A DNA stretch of 64,000 nucleotides from Acidocella sp. (GTDB lineage: Bacteria > Pseudomonadota > Alphaproteobacteria > Acetobacterales > Acetobacteraceae): NCBI GenBank assembly GCA_027308685.1, contig DAIDEE010000007.1, positions 1 to 64,000 of the forward strand. Reading direction: 5' to 3'. Under the pieces are notes generated by a model. The model saw only the letters and a program-made list of their open reading frames with translations. It searched no databases and was not told where the DNA came from. This document shows positions 9,396 through 17,702 of the stretch, in pieces. Each line of letters opens with the position of its first letter. Within the stretch, counting starts at the first letter, position 1. The position numbers and the translations under genes were made by a program.

Positions 9396-10502
9396 ACGCT
9401 TCTTCGCCTAACCCTTACTGATTTTCGGTCTTACAAGGCGCTGCGGTTCAATCCTGCAGCGCCTATTAGTGTGTTCACGGGGCCGAATGGTTCGGGCAAG
9501 ACCAATTTACTGGAAGCGGTCTCGCTGCTGGTGCCTGGCAGAGGGTTGCGCGGAGCCAAATTTTCCGAACTCGCGAGGCGAGGGACGGAGGCAAGCGGTG
9601 GTTGGGCTGTTGCCGCCACATTGCGCGGTTTAGATGATAATTTTGAGATAGGCACCGGTACAGGGGATGACTCAGAACGCCGCGTATTTAGGCTTGATGG
9701 CGTGGCGCCACGAAGCCAGGCGGAAATTGGCTCACGCCTGGCGGCGGTTTGGTTGACGCCGCAAATGGACCGGCTGTTCACTGAGTCTGCGTCGGGACGG
9801 CGCAAGTTTCTCGATCGGTTGGTGGTGGCGCTTGAGCCTGGTCATGCTAGGCAGATTGCGGCGTTTGAGGCGGCATCCGCACAACGTAACCGACTGCTCG
9901 CAAATAACGGGGCGGACGCGGATTGGCTGGCGGGACTGGAAGATTCCATGGCGCGTCATGCGGTGGCAGCAACCGCCATGCGGGTGGCACTGATAAGCCG
10001 GTTGAATACAGCTTTGGCGGGCGGAGTGGCGGCGCCCTTCCCGGCGGTAACCTTGACGCTGGAGTGCCCGATCGCCGGACACTTGGCTAACGCACCAGCC
10101 TTGAGAGTCGAAGATTTTTTGCGGGTGGCTTTGCAGGATGCACGACGGGCCGACACTGTGCGCGGTGCCTCAAGTTACGGGCCGAACCGGGCTGACTTAC
10201 TGATTGCGGATGCCGTGACGGGCCGTTCAGCTGGTCTGTCCTCCACTGGCCAACAAAAATCCATGCTTATCGGCATTGTGCTAGGCCACGCAGCTTTGAT
10301 TGCGGCAACCCGGGGAACCGCACCATTATTGTTGCTGGACGAACCCCTGGTGCATTTGGATGCCACCAAGCGCCAAGCCCTATTCAGAGCCTTAGAGACA
10401 CAAAATTTTCATGCCCTCCTGACCGGGACAGATGCTGAGCCCTTCGATTCCCTCACGGCGGCCTATTACCGGGTGCAAGAGGGCCGTATAGAGCCTGCAT
10501 GA
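9396..10502 (+). CDS. recF: DNA replication and repair protein RecF (apparent ACG start)
   Basis: SMC-like ATPase that helps load RecA at gapped DNA. Walker A GPNGSGKT and C-terminal Walker B 'LLLLDEPL' are intact, and 'SSTGQQKS' is the ABC signature region. The conserved RecF N-terminus (RLTLTDFRSY) is encoded upstream of the first standard start codon, GTG 9471, which would leave only six residues before Walker A and remove the first beta strand. Reading back from 9471, an in-frame TAA lies at 9390-9392, and the only start-like codon between them is ACG at 9396, placed about ten bases after a GGGG. The coordinates assume the ACG start or an ATG changed to ACG; length would be 368 residues. 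It overlaps the next gene by 4 bases. Confidence 0.85.
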   Translation, partial: TLLRLTLTDFRSYKALRFNPAAPISVFTGPNGSGKTNLLEAVSLLVPGRGLRGAKFSELARRGTEASGGWAVAATLRGLDDNFEIGTGTGDDSERRVFRLDGVAPRSQAEIGSRLAAVWLTPQMDRLFTESASGRRKFLDRLVVALEPGHARQIAAFEAASAQRNRLLANNGADADWLAGLEDSMARHAVAATAMRVALISRLNTALAGGVAAPFPAVTLTLECPIAGHLANAPALRVEDFLRVALQDARRADTVRGASSYGPNRADLLIADAVTGRSAGLSSTGQQKSMLIGIVLGHAALIAATRGTAPLLLLDEPLVHLDATKRQALFRALETQNFHALLTGTDAEPFDSLTAAYYRVQEGRIEPA

Positions 10503-11317
10503 ACATGCGAATTCTTATCCTGGGCGACCTTGTTGGCCGGTCCGGCCGTGATGCGGTGATCGCGGCGTTGCCGGGCTTGCGGGTGCAAACCAGGGCGGAT
10601 TTTGTGGTGGTAAATGGTGAGAATGCCTCACACGGCTTTGGTCTGGCCCCCGATATGGCGGACGCCTTGTTTACGGCCGGCGCCGATGCAATCACGCTTG
10701 GCAATCACGCCTGGGACCGTCGCGAAATCATTCCCTATATCGCCAGGGAGCCCAGGCTTATTCGCCCGTTGAATTTTCCGCCCGGTACGCCGGGGAACGG
10801 GGCAGCCATCATGTCATTGCACGATGGCCGTAAAGTTTTGATCGCACAGCTGATGGGCCGCCTATTCATGGACCCGCTGGACGACCCCTTTCGCGTGATG
10901 GAGGATTTATTGAGCCGCAACAAGATAGGCTTGAATTGTCAGGCTGCTCTGGTTGATTTTCACGGCGAGGCCACGAGTGAAAAAATGGCATTTGCCCACG
11001 CTTTTGATGGCCGCGTTTCGGCTGTTGTTGGGACCCACACGCATATACCCACAGCAGATCACCAAGTGTTGCCAGGTGGCACGGGCTTTACTGCAGACCT
11101 TGGCATGTGTGGTGACTATAACAGTGTGATCGGCATGACCAAGGAGCCAGCGATTGCAAAATTCACCAAAAAGATGCCCGGTGAGCGACTGGCGCCAGCA
11201 GAAGGCCCAGCCACGATTTGTGGTGCATTTATCGAGGTGAATGAGAAAGGTTTGGCTGTGCGCATTGAGCCGCTACGTGTTGGTGGACGGCTTTTGCCTG
11301 CAATGCCGCAGGTGTAA
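10499..11317 (+). CDS. YmdB/TIGR00282-family metallophosphoesterase
   Basis: Protein of 272 residues of the YmdB-like calcineurin-fold family, some members of which hydrolyse 2',3'-cyclic nucleotides. Metal-binding segments are all visible: GDLVGRSGR (about 9-17), NGENASHGFG (about 40-49), LGNHAWD (about 67-73) and GTHTHIPTAD (about 178-187). ATG 10499 overlaps the recF stop codon (ATGA), giving translational coupling; an ATG six bases downstream is also possible. The link to recF is probably just operon structure. The physiological substrate is not known. Confidence 0.9.
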   Translation: MNMRILILGDLVGRSGRDAVIAALPGLRVQTRADFVVVNGENASHGFGLAPDMADALFTAGADAITLGNHAWDRREIIPYIAREPRLIRPLNFPPGTPGNGAAIMSLHDGRKVLIAQLMGRLFMDPLDDPFRVMEDLLSRNKIGLNCQAALVDFHGEATSEKMAFAHAFDGRVSAVVGTHTHIPTADHQVLPGGTGFTADLGMCGDYNSVIGMTKEPAIAKFTKKMPGERLAPAEGPATICGAFIEVNEKGLAVRIEPLRVGGRLLPAMPQV

Positions 11318-11432
11318 CTAACTGCGATTTCATAAAATAGTCATCGATTTTTGTGAAAAGCCGCTTGTCTCGTGTAAGATGGATGGCGCATCACTCCGCG
11401 ATCATTTCCCTGCTTCGTATTGGACATGTCGT

Positions 11433-12464
11433 ATGAAATTTTTTGGTTTATTTGGTGCATTCTCGTTGGCTCTGTTGGCGCTGAATACCCTACCTGCGCA
11501 GGCACAATCACCATATAAACTAACGAAAACCATCGCCCTGGGAGGGGCAATGAAATGGGACTATCTGCATTTTGATCCCGCGACCGACCGGCTTTATGTA
11601 TCGCACGGCAACGTGGTGGATGTGCTGAATGGCAAAACCGGTGTCAAAATCAGCGAACTTCGGGGTCTGCCTGGCAGTCATGGCATTGCGGTGGACCCGA
11701 TCAGCGGGTTGATATATGCTGACAGCGCTAAAAATAGTCAGGCCGTGGCATTTGATCCCAAAAGCTTCAAGCCGGTTGCAACCACACCTGTCGTGCAGGA
11801 TGCCGATGGAATGGTGTATGATGCCGCAAGTAAGCAGATATTTGTGGCGGGCGGTGATGGCAATGCCGTTACCCCGATCAGTACGATTACGAAAAAAGCT
11901 GCGGCTGATATTGCTCTTGGCGGTTCGCCAGAATTTTTGGCGGTTGATGATGCTGGTTCACTTTACGTCAATATCAACGACAAGAATGAAATTGTCCGCA
12001 TTGATACAAAAACCAATACAGTCACCGCCCGCTGGCCTGTCGCACCATGTAAGAGCCCGACCGGTCTTGCGATTGATACCATAACGCGTCGGTTGTTTTC
12101 ATCATGCCATAGCGGTGTTATGGTTGTGATGAATGCCGATACCGGCAAAATTATTTCGTCATTACCGATCGGCCAGGGCACCGATGCCGCTGCGTTTGAT
12201 CCCTCTAAAAAGCGTGTATTTTCATCGAATGCCGATGGAACTTTGAATATTATTAGTGAAGCTTCCCCTACCAGCTTTACTGATATTTCGATGCCTACTG
12301 AGAAAGCGGCCCGCACGCTCGCAGTGAATCCTGCCTCCGGTAGAATTTTTTTAGTCACAGCTAACGTGACATCGACAACGCCGCCGGCAACGCCGGGTGG
12401 GCGGATACATTATGAGTTCGCGCCAGGGTCGGTAAAATTACTGATCTTCGATCCAATCAAATGA
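11433..12464 (+). CDS. Secreted YVTN-type beta-propeller protein
   Basis: Protein of 343 residues. From ATG 11433 it begins with a lysine, a hydrophobic core and an AQA-type cleavage site (about residue 24), so export to the periplasm is predicted; an in-frame ATG at 11379 would bury that signal. The mature part consists of repeats of about 40 residues of the YVTN/NHL type (for example '[15 protein letters not shown]', '[14 protein letters not shown]', '[16 protein letters not shown]', '[14 protein letters not shown]'), which fold as a six- or seven-bladed propeller. Such proteins bind partners or act as lactonase-like enzymes; the role is unknown. Its stop overlaps the 3' end of the disrupted glpK on the other strand by 27 bases. 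Confidence 0.85.
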   Translation: MKFFGLFGAFSLALLALNTLPAQAQSPYKLTKTIALGGAMKWDYLHFDPATDRLYVSHGNVVDVLNGKTGVKISELRGLPGSHGIAVDPISGLIYADSAKNSQAVAFDPKSFKPVATTPVVQDADGMVYDAASKQIFVAGGDGNAVTPISTITKKAAADIALGGSPEFLAVDDAGSLYVNINDKNEIVRIDTKTNTVTARWPVAPCKSPTGLAIDTITRRLFSSCHSGVMVVMNADTGKIISSLPIGQGTDAAAFDPSKKRVFSSNADGTLNIISEASPTSFTDISMPTEKAARTLAVNPASGRIFLVTANVTSTTPPATPGGRIHYEFAPGSVKLLIFDPIK

Positions 12465-12664
12465 GCGCAGTACGGCTTTATGCCATGACGCATAGAGCTT
12501 GCTGCGGGTAGGTTCATCCATCGTCGGCGTAAAAACTTTATCAGGTTGCCAATTCTGGCTTAATTCGTCGGTACTATTCCAAAAACCAACAGCGAGGCCG
12601 GCGGCATAGGCTGCGCCAAGGGCGGTGGTCTCTCTGACGGTGGGTCTGATCACGGGCACGTTTA
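12438..12664 (-). pseudogene. glpK: Glycerol kinase, C-terminal fragment (gene split by IS element)
   Basis: The last 75 or so codons of glycerol kinase, with the conserved '[14 protein letters not shown]' segment of the C-terminal ATPase domain and 'WIEDQ' at the end. It lies directly beyond the left end of the IS630-type element. Joining it to the N-terminal fragment across a single TA restores one frame (…[11 protein letters not shown]…) and a 496-residue protein, the normal GlpK length. On its own it lacks the catalytic and glycerol-binding residues and has no translation start of its own that makes sense, so I treat it as one half of a pseudogene. Confidence 0.93.
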
Positions 12665-12679
12665 GAGCGTTTTCCTATC
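12663..12679 (+). repeat. IS630 left inverted repeat with target TA
   Basis: The 17 bases from the target TA inward match the reverse complement of the right end at 15 positions. The TA at 12663-12664 is one copy of the duplicated target site. Confidence 0.85.
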
Positions 12680-12754
12680 TGAATGAATCGGAAGGATTCC
12701 CAAAGCGGCTTTGATCTGATTCAAGATGTGTGCTGGCGAAGGAGGCCGGCATGC

Positions 12755-13701
12755 ATGGTGAAAGCGATTTCCCTTGATCTTCGGCGGCGTGTCTGTGCTG
12801 CCATATCGGAAGGTCTTTCGTGCCGCGAAGCGGCGGCACGTTTCAAGGTCAGCGCGTCCAGCGCGATCCGCTGGCAGGCGCAGATGAGAGCCTCTGGTGA
12901 CATTGCGCCGTTGCGTAACGGTGGTGATCGTAAGTCCGGCCGAATTGAGGCGGAAGCGGAGTTCATTCTTCGCCAAGTCGAGGAGCGCCGCGATATCACG
13001 CTGGCTGAACTGCAGGAAAAACTTGCGGCGCACGGAACCCGGGTCGGCATCGGGACGCTTTGGCGGTTCTTCGACCGCCGCAAAATCACATATAAAAAAA
13101 GACAGCGCATGCGGCCGAGCAGCAACGCGCCGACGTAGCGGCTGCACGCGATAAATGGGTGGCCGATCAGCCTCTCCTGAACCCCGAGAAGCTGGTGTTT
13201 ATCGATGAGACCGGCATTACAACCAAGATGGCCCGGCTGCGCGGCAGAGCTCCAAAGGGTAAGCGCTGCATCGCCGCAGTTCCTCACGGCCACTGGATGA
13301 CGACAACCTTCACCGCAGGTCTGCGCCTGGGCAAACTATCCGCGCCGATGGTGCTGGACGGTCCCATGGATGGTGAGCACTTCCTGGCCTATATCGAGCA
13401 GTTCCTGGTTCCCGAGCTGACGCCAGGCGATATCGTTGTCATGGACAATTTGCCAGCACACAAAATTACCGGCGTGCGCAGCGCCATCGAGGCCGGCGGC
13501 GCCCACCTGCTCTATCTTCCGCCATACTCCCCAGACTTCAATCCTATCGAGATGGCCTTCTCAAAATTCAAAGCTCTCATCAGAGCCTCAGAACCAAGAA
13601 CCCTCGAAGACCTCAGGAAAGCCGCCGCCAACGCAATCCAAAAATTTATCCCAACCGAATGCAAAAATTTCTTCACCAAAGCAGGGTATCAGTCAATTTG
13701 A
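12755..13701 (+). CDS. IS630-family transposase, two frames joined by -1 frameshift
   Basis: The first frame (12755-13138) encodes the helix-turn-helix DNA-binding half ([19 protein letters not shown]). The second (about 13099-13701) encodes the DDE catalytic core with D in FIDETG, D in VMDNLPAH and E in FNPIEMAF. A run of seven A (13094-13100) sits where the frames meet: slipping back one base there continues as [13 protein letters not shown] and runs without a stop into FIDETG, as in other IS630 transposases made by frameshifting. The start ATG at 12755 has a strong AAGGAGG about nine bases upstream. The predicted fused enzyme is about 315 residues and appears complete. Confidence 0.92.
13093..13101 (+). 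other. Slippery A7 frameshift site in transposase
   Basis: TAAAAAAAG at the junction of the two transposase frames. The zero-frame codons are AAA AAA AGA; moving back one base after the second AAA gives AAG and opens the DDE frame. Ribosomal -1 frameshifting or transcript slippage on the A-run would both work. Confidence 0.7.
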
Positions 13702-13716
13702 TCGGAAAATGCTCTA
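13700..13716 (-). repeat. IS630 right inverted repeat with target TA
   Basis: Reverse complement reads TAGAGCATTTTCC and onward, pairing with the left end. The TA at 13715-13716 is the second copy of the target duplication. Confidence 0.85.
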
Positions 13717-14980
13717 GTATATCAGCCTGAAATTGCATCAGTAATTCGTTCGTTACCATCCCGCCATCGGTCTTTAATGTGGTCAGCGTGATGCCGCTGT
13801 CTAACGTCATGGCGTCCACAACATCGCGAACCTGGTAGGCTGTGGCTTCAAGTGCCGCGCGTGCAATATGCGCCCGGTTGGCAAACCGTGTCAGACCAGC
13901 AATGATGCCACGGGCATTTTCCCGCCAATGAGGCGCATATAAACCTGAAAAAGCGGGGACAATATAGACATCACCATTATCGGGCACCGATGCCGCCAGT
14001 ATTTCAATTTGTGCAGACGTCTCGAACATCTTTAGGTTATCTCGCAGCCATTGAACAAGGGCTCCTGTAATCGCAATCGCACCTTCAAGAGCGTAATGAG
14101 GTGGTGCGTTTCCAAATTGGTAGCCGACTGTCGTCAGCAATCCGGCGGTCGATTGTACGGGCTTTGTGCCTGTGTTCATCAGCAGAAACGAGCCGGTACC
14201 ATAGGTGTTTTTTGCTTCACCGGGTTTAAAGCATGTTTGTCCGACGAGGGCGGCCTGCTGATCGCCAAGCAATCCTGCCAAGGTTACGCCTTGCAGTGGC
14301 CCTTGGTTGATAATCCCGTAAATTTCTGAGGATGACCGGATTGTTGGAAGACAAGCCGGTGGAATATCAAAGGCGGTTAAAATGCTTTGTTCCCAGCAGC
14401 ATGTCTCGATATTCATGAGTTGAGTGCGGCTGGCGTTGGTAACGTCAGTCACATGCTGGCCTGTTAAATTCCAGGTCAGCCAAGTGTCCATGGTTCCGAA
14501 TAACGCGTTGCCCGTATCGGCTTGGTGGCGGGCTTCGGGGATGGTTTCTAGGAGCCAATTTAGCTTCAACCCTGAAAAATAGCTGGTTAGCGGTAGGCCG
14601 GTGCGGCCACGAAATTGGTCTTGCCCGCCGTGGCGAATGAAATCAGCAACTTTGTTGTCAACTCTCGTGTCTTGCCAGACTAAAGCGTTGTGCAATGGCC
14701 GGCCGGTTTGGCGGTCCCAGAGAACGGTCGTCTCTCGTTGGTTCGTAATTCCAACGGCAGCGAGGTCGGGTGGATGTAAATTTGCTCGCGCCAGTGCCTC
14801 GGTTATCGCCTCGTGTACATTATTCAATATCTCAAGAGGATCATGTTCGACCCAGCCAGGTTGAGGGAAAATTTGCCGGTGTTCCTTTTGTGCGCTAGCA
14901 ACAGGCAGGCCTGATTTATCGAAGATAATGAACCGTGTACTGCTGGTTCCTTGATCGATCGCACCGATATATTTCGTCAT
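13715..14980 (-). pseudogene. glpK: Glycerol kinase, N-terminal fragment (gene split by IS element)
   Basis: FGGY-family kinase that would phosphorylate glycerol to glycerol 3-phosphate with ATP. The fragment keeps the N-terminal '[13 protein letters not shown]' phosphate loop, 'NQRET' (substrate contact), 'WLTWNLTG', '[13 protein letters not shown]' with the catalytic Asp, and '[19 protein letters not shown]', then is interrupted by the IS630 element. Translation would run on into the element for 14 codons (to 13673). Without the last 75 residues, part of the C-terminal ATPase domain is missing, so the kinase is expected to be inactive. No glpD, glpF or glpR lies near. Confidence 0.95.
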
Positions 14981-15105
14981 ATTGCAATCAAGCCCATCTG
15001 ATGAAGATATCCAAATTTATTGGTTCAAAGGTTCGTTATTGGCAGTCTTCGATCCATGAAGCTATAAAACGCTCAAAAGCCACCCGCAATATCAGGAAAC
15101 AAAAC

Positions 15106-16257
15106 ATGAATTTACCTGCGCTAAAGTCGGTTCTGGAAAATGCGGTTGCTGCTGGCGCCATTCCTGGTGCTGTTGTCGCTGCGACGGATCCAGCCGGCAC
15201 GATGTTTGAATTTGCCGTCGGCCGTCAAAGTATGAATGAGCCCCAACCGATGCAGGTGAACAGTGTCTTTTGGGTGGCCTCGATGACCAAGGCCCTGACG
15301 AGCGTCGCGGCACTTCAAATGGTTGAGGCCGGAAAACTCAAACTGGATACGCCAATCAGCGACGTATTACCTGATTTGGCTGCCCCACAGGTCCTGGAGG
15401 GCTTCGACGCCGATGGTAAACCAAGACTACGGTCCGCAGTGGGTTCCATAACGTTGCGGCAGTTACTCAGCCACACCGCGGGGTTTTCGTATGAGTTTTC
15501 AAACCCTCATCTGGCCCGCTACCTGAAAGAGACAAAAACCCCAAGTGCCGCAACCGGTTTATTGGCTGGTCTGAATCAGCCGCTGATGTCCGACCCGGGT
15601 ACCCGTTGGGAATACGGTATCAACACTGATTGGGTGGGCCGCGCGGTGGAAACAGTTTCGGGTTTAAAGCTCGATACATATTTTGAGAGACACATCAGCG
15701 GGCCGTTGGGCATGGGTGACACCCTATTTTCCCCGCGGGCCGACCAGGGGCCACGTCGTGTGGCGATGCACAAGCGGGCTGTTGATCATAGCTTGGAAGT
15801 GATCCAATTCGACCCCCGCCCTGCGCCCGAGTTTTTGAGTGGCGGCGGCGGGCTGTATTCGTCTGCTCCCGACTATTTAGCGTTTATGCGCATGATTCTG
15901 AATCAAGGTGGAAGCCTCCTGAAGCCGGAGACCGTTCTAGCGATGAGCACAAACCAGATTGGGTCATTGCGTGCTGGCGTCCTCGGGAGTGCTAACCCCG
16001 GTTTATCTTTTGGGTCAGATTTTTATCCTGGTATGGATTCAAAATGGGGGCTTGGATTTTTGCTAAACCCCGCGCCAGGTAAATTTGGCCGCAGCGCCGG
16101 TAGTCTGACATGGGCCGGCCTGCCGAACTGCTTTTATTGGATTGATGTGCCGCGCAAAATTGCGGCCGTGATATTGATGCAGTTGCTGCCTTGTGGTGAT
16201 CCGGCAGCCCTGCGGACCTACGCCGCATTTGAAGCAGCACTTTATGCTTCACTTTGA
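15106..16257 (+). CDS. Serine hydrolase of the beta-lactamase/esterase (class C-like) family
   Basis: Protein of 383 residues with the penicillin-binding-protein fold. The nucleophile motif SxxK is S59-M-T-K62 after 'FWVAS', the second motif is near Y170 (YGIN), 'LSHTAGFSYEF' is the usual strand before it, and the 'GSLTWAG' near the end matches the third (KTG-like) region of esterases in this family. There is no clear signal peptide from ATG 15106, which favours an intracellular esterase over a periplasmic beta-lactamase. In-frame ATGs at 14935 and 15001 would add a basic, non-conserved leader. It points the same way as the aldolase gene 52 bases downstream. Substrate unknown. Confidence 0.87.
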   Translation: MNLPALKSVLENAVAAGAIPGAVVAATDPAGTMFEFAVGRQSMNEPQPMQVNSVFWVASMTKALTSVAALQMVEAGKLKLDTPISDVLPDLAAPQVLEGFDADGKPRLRSAVGSITLRQLLSHTAGFSYEFSNPHLARYLKETKTPSAATGLLAGLNQPLMSDPGTRWEYGINTDWVGRAVETVSGLKLDTYFERHISGPLGMGDTLFSPRADQGPRRVAMHKRAVDHSLEVIQFDPRPAPEFLSGGGGLYSSAPDYLAFMRMILNQGGSLLKPETVLAMSTNQIGSLRAGVLGSANPGLSFGSDFYPGMDSKWGLGFLLNPAPGKFGRSAGSLTWAGLPNCFYWIDVPRKIAAVILMQLLPCGDPAALRTYAAFEAALYASL

Positions 16258-16309
16258 GGTTAAACGCGCCCATGATTACCGCAAATAATAACTCTCGGAG
16301 GGTCGGATC

Positions 16310-17095
16310 ATGGATATGAACACGCGTGTGGATTGCCCTGCGGGTATGGACGAGGCGGAATGGCAAGTGCGGTGCGATTTAGCGGCACTATATCGTCTGG
16401 TCGCGCATTTTCGGATGACGGACTTTATTTACACGCATATCAGTGCACGGGTGCCAGGTCCCGAGCATCATTTTTTAATCAACCAATACGGTGTTCTGTT
16501 TGAAGACATGCGGGCATCTGACTTGGTGAAGATCGACCTCGATGGTAAAATCATTGATCAAAATGCGGCGGGGACCAAGGTCGTCAATGAGGCTGGATTT
16601 ACGATTCACTCAGCTATCCACGCTGCCCGCGAGGATTTAACTTGCGTGGTTCATACGCATACTGCGGCGGGCATGGCGGTTTCGGCGCAGGCGCATGGGT
16701 TGCTGCCCATTACCCAACATGCTTTGAAATTCCACGGTTGCTTGTCGTACCATGGGTATGAAGGCATCGCGCTGGAGTTGGATGAGCGGCCACGGCTGGT
16801 CGCTGATTTGGGGCCAACCAACCGGGCCATGATCCTTACCAATCATGGATTATTGGCGGCGGGTCGCTCTGTCGCAGAAGCATTTCTGGAAATTTATTAT
16901 CTGGAGAGGGCGTGCCAGGCCCAGATCGCTGCGCTGTCCGGTGGCGCCAAACTTGTTTTCCCGCCAATTGCCGTTCAGGAACACACGGCCCGGCAGTTCA
17001 ATCCCCCCGAACCATATATGGCGGCACATTGCAAAATGGCCTGGCAGTCAGCGCTGCGGTTGATCGCCGGCGAAGGGTCTGACTATCGCAACTAG
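16310..17095 (+). CDS. Class II aldolase/adducin-family protein
   Basis: Protein of 261 residues. Zn ligands known from fuculose-phosphate aldolase are in place: H115 and H117 in VVHTHTAAGMA and H180 in LTNHGLLAAG, with E94 (NEAGF) as the likely catalytic acid. Bacterial members of this length without a sugar-phosphate-binding signature are often annotated only as class II aldolase, and decarboxylase or aldolase activity cannot be told apart here. A strong GGAGGG precedes the ATG at 16310. It may be co-transcribed with the serine hydrolase upstream. The stop overlaps the thpR stop on the other strand. Confidence 0.88.
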   Translation: MDMNTRVDCPAGMDEAEWQVRCDLAALYRLVAHFRMTDFIYTHISARVPGPEHHFLINQYGVLFEDMRASDLVKIDLDGKIIDQNAAGTKVVNEAGFTIHSAIHAAREDLTCVVHTHTAAGMAVSAQAHGLLPITQHALKFHGCLSYHGYEGIALELDERPRLVADLGPTNRAMILTNHGLLAAGRSVAEAFLEIYYLERACQAQIAALSGGAKLVFPPIAVQEHTARQFNPPEPYMAAHCKMAWQSALRLIAGEGSDYRN

Positions 17096-17625
17096 CCCAG
17101 GGCGTATTCGGCCTCCTGGGTGTAGGTCGGTTGGTCCTTGCCCAGGAACGAGCTGAATAGTGTCACGTTATCAGCACGAATTGGCGTTGACCTGTACAGG
17201 TTGTTGGCCTGCACGAACGCGGCAAGGCTGGGCGTTACCGGCGTATCCATGCGGGCAAGTGCAACATGGGGGGTGAAGCGCCGACGGTCGGGCGGTAGGC
17301 CAATTCTATGCAAGGCTGTTTCCACTTTAGCCTGAAGCTTGGTTAAATGCTCATTGCGTTCAACCCCGGCCCATAGGCATGAAGCGCGGCCGGATTTTTC
17401 AAACCAGCCTAAACCCGAGAGTGAAAACAAGAAGCTGCGGCCGCGCAATGTGGCGAGTGCAAGGTCTATCTCCTCCGCTTGCAAGCGGTTTGCCTCACCG
17501 ATGAAGCGCAGTGAAAGATGGAAGTTGTCAGTTGGCACCCAACGAGCACCGGGCAAGTTGAAAGAGAGGTCGCTCAATTCTTCTTTGACTTCCCAAGGGA
17601 GGTCTAGGGCCACGAACAGGCGCAT
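17092..17625 (-). CDS. thpR: RNA 2',3'-cyclic phosphodiesterase
   Basis: Protein of 177 residues of the 2H phosphoesterase family (formerly 2'-5' RNA ligase, LigT). The two HxT/S-x motifs are H36-L-S-L and H120-V-A-L, spaced as in the family, and the N-terminus MRLFVALDLP is characteristic. It opens 2',3'-cyclic phosphate ends of RNA or related oligonucleotides in the cytosol. It is convergent with the aldolase gene and probably transcribed alone or with the upstream aminopeptidase gene (77 bases apart). Confidence 0.92.
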   Translation of the reverse strand: MRLFVALDLPWEVKEELSDLSFNLPGARWVPTDNFHLSLRFIGEANRLQAEEIDLALATLRGRSFLFSLSGLGWFEKSGRASCLWAGVERNEHLTKLQAKVETALHRIGLPPDRRRFTPHVALARMDTPVTPSLAAFVQANNLYRSTPIRADNVTLFSSFLGKDQPTYTQEAEYALG

Positions 17626-17702
17626 GGTTCAGCCGCCTTTTTGATAGGGTGGTCACGATTCGCTTAAGAATCTTGCAATAACAGTGAGCAGAAGGTCAAT
17701 CT

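Larger units (their letters stand above)
12663..13716 (+). mobile_element. IS630-family insertion sequence
   Basis: Element of about 1.05 kb inserted in glpK. Its ends are imperfect inverted repeats (TAGAGCGTTTTCC at the left, TAGAGCATTTTCC read inward from the right), and the terminal TA dinucleotides are the duplicated target, as known for IS630/Tc1-mariner elements. It encodes one transposase split over two overlapping frames and carries no passenger genes. Both ends and the DDE residues are intact and the target duplication is perfect, so the insertion looks recent and the element potentially active. It is transcribed opposite to glpK. Confidence 0.95.

Noticed and set aside
8129-9470. 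dnaN-recF region as a possible chromosome origin
   Set aside because: No cluster of DnaA boxes or AT-rich unwinding stretch is visible, and dnaN-recF is usually away from the origin in alphaproteobacteria.
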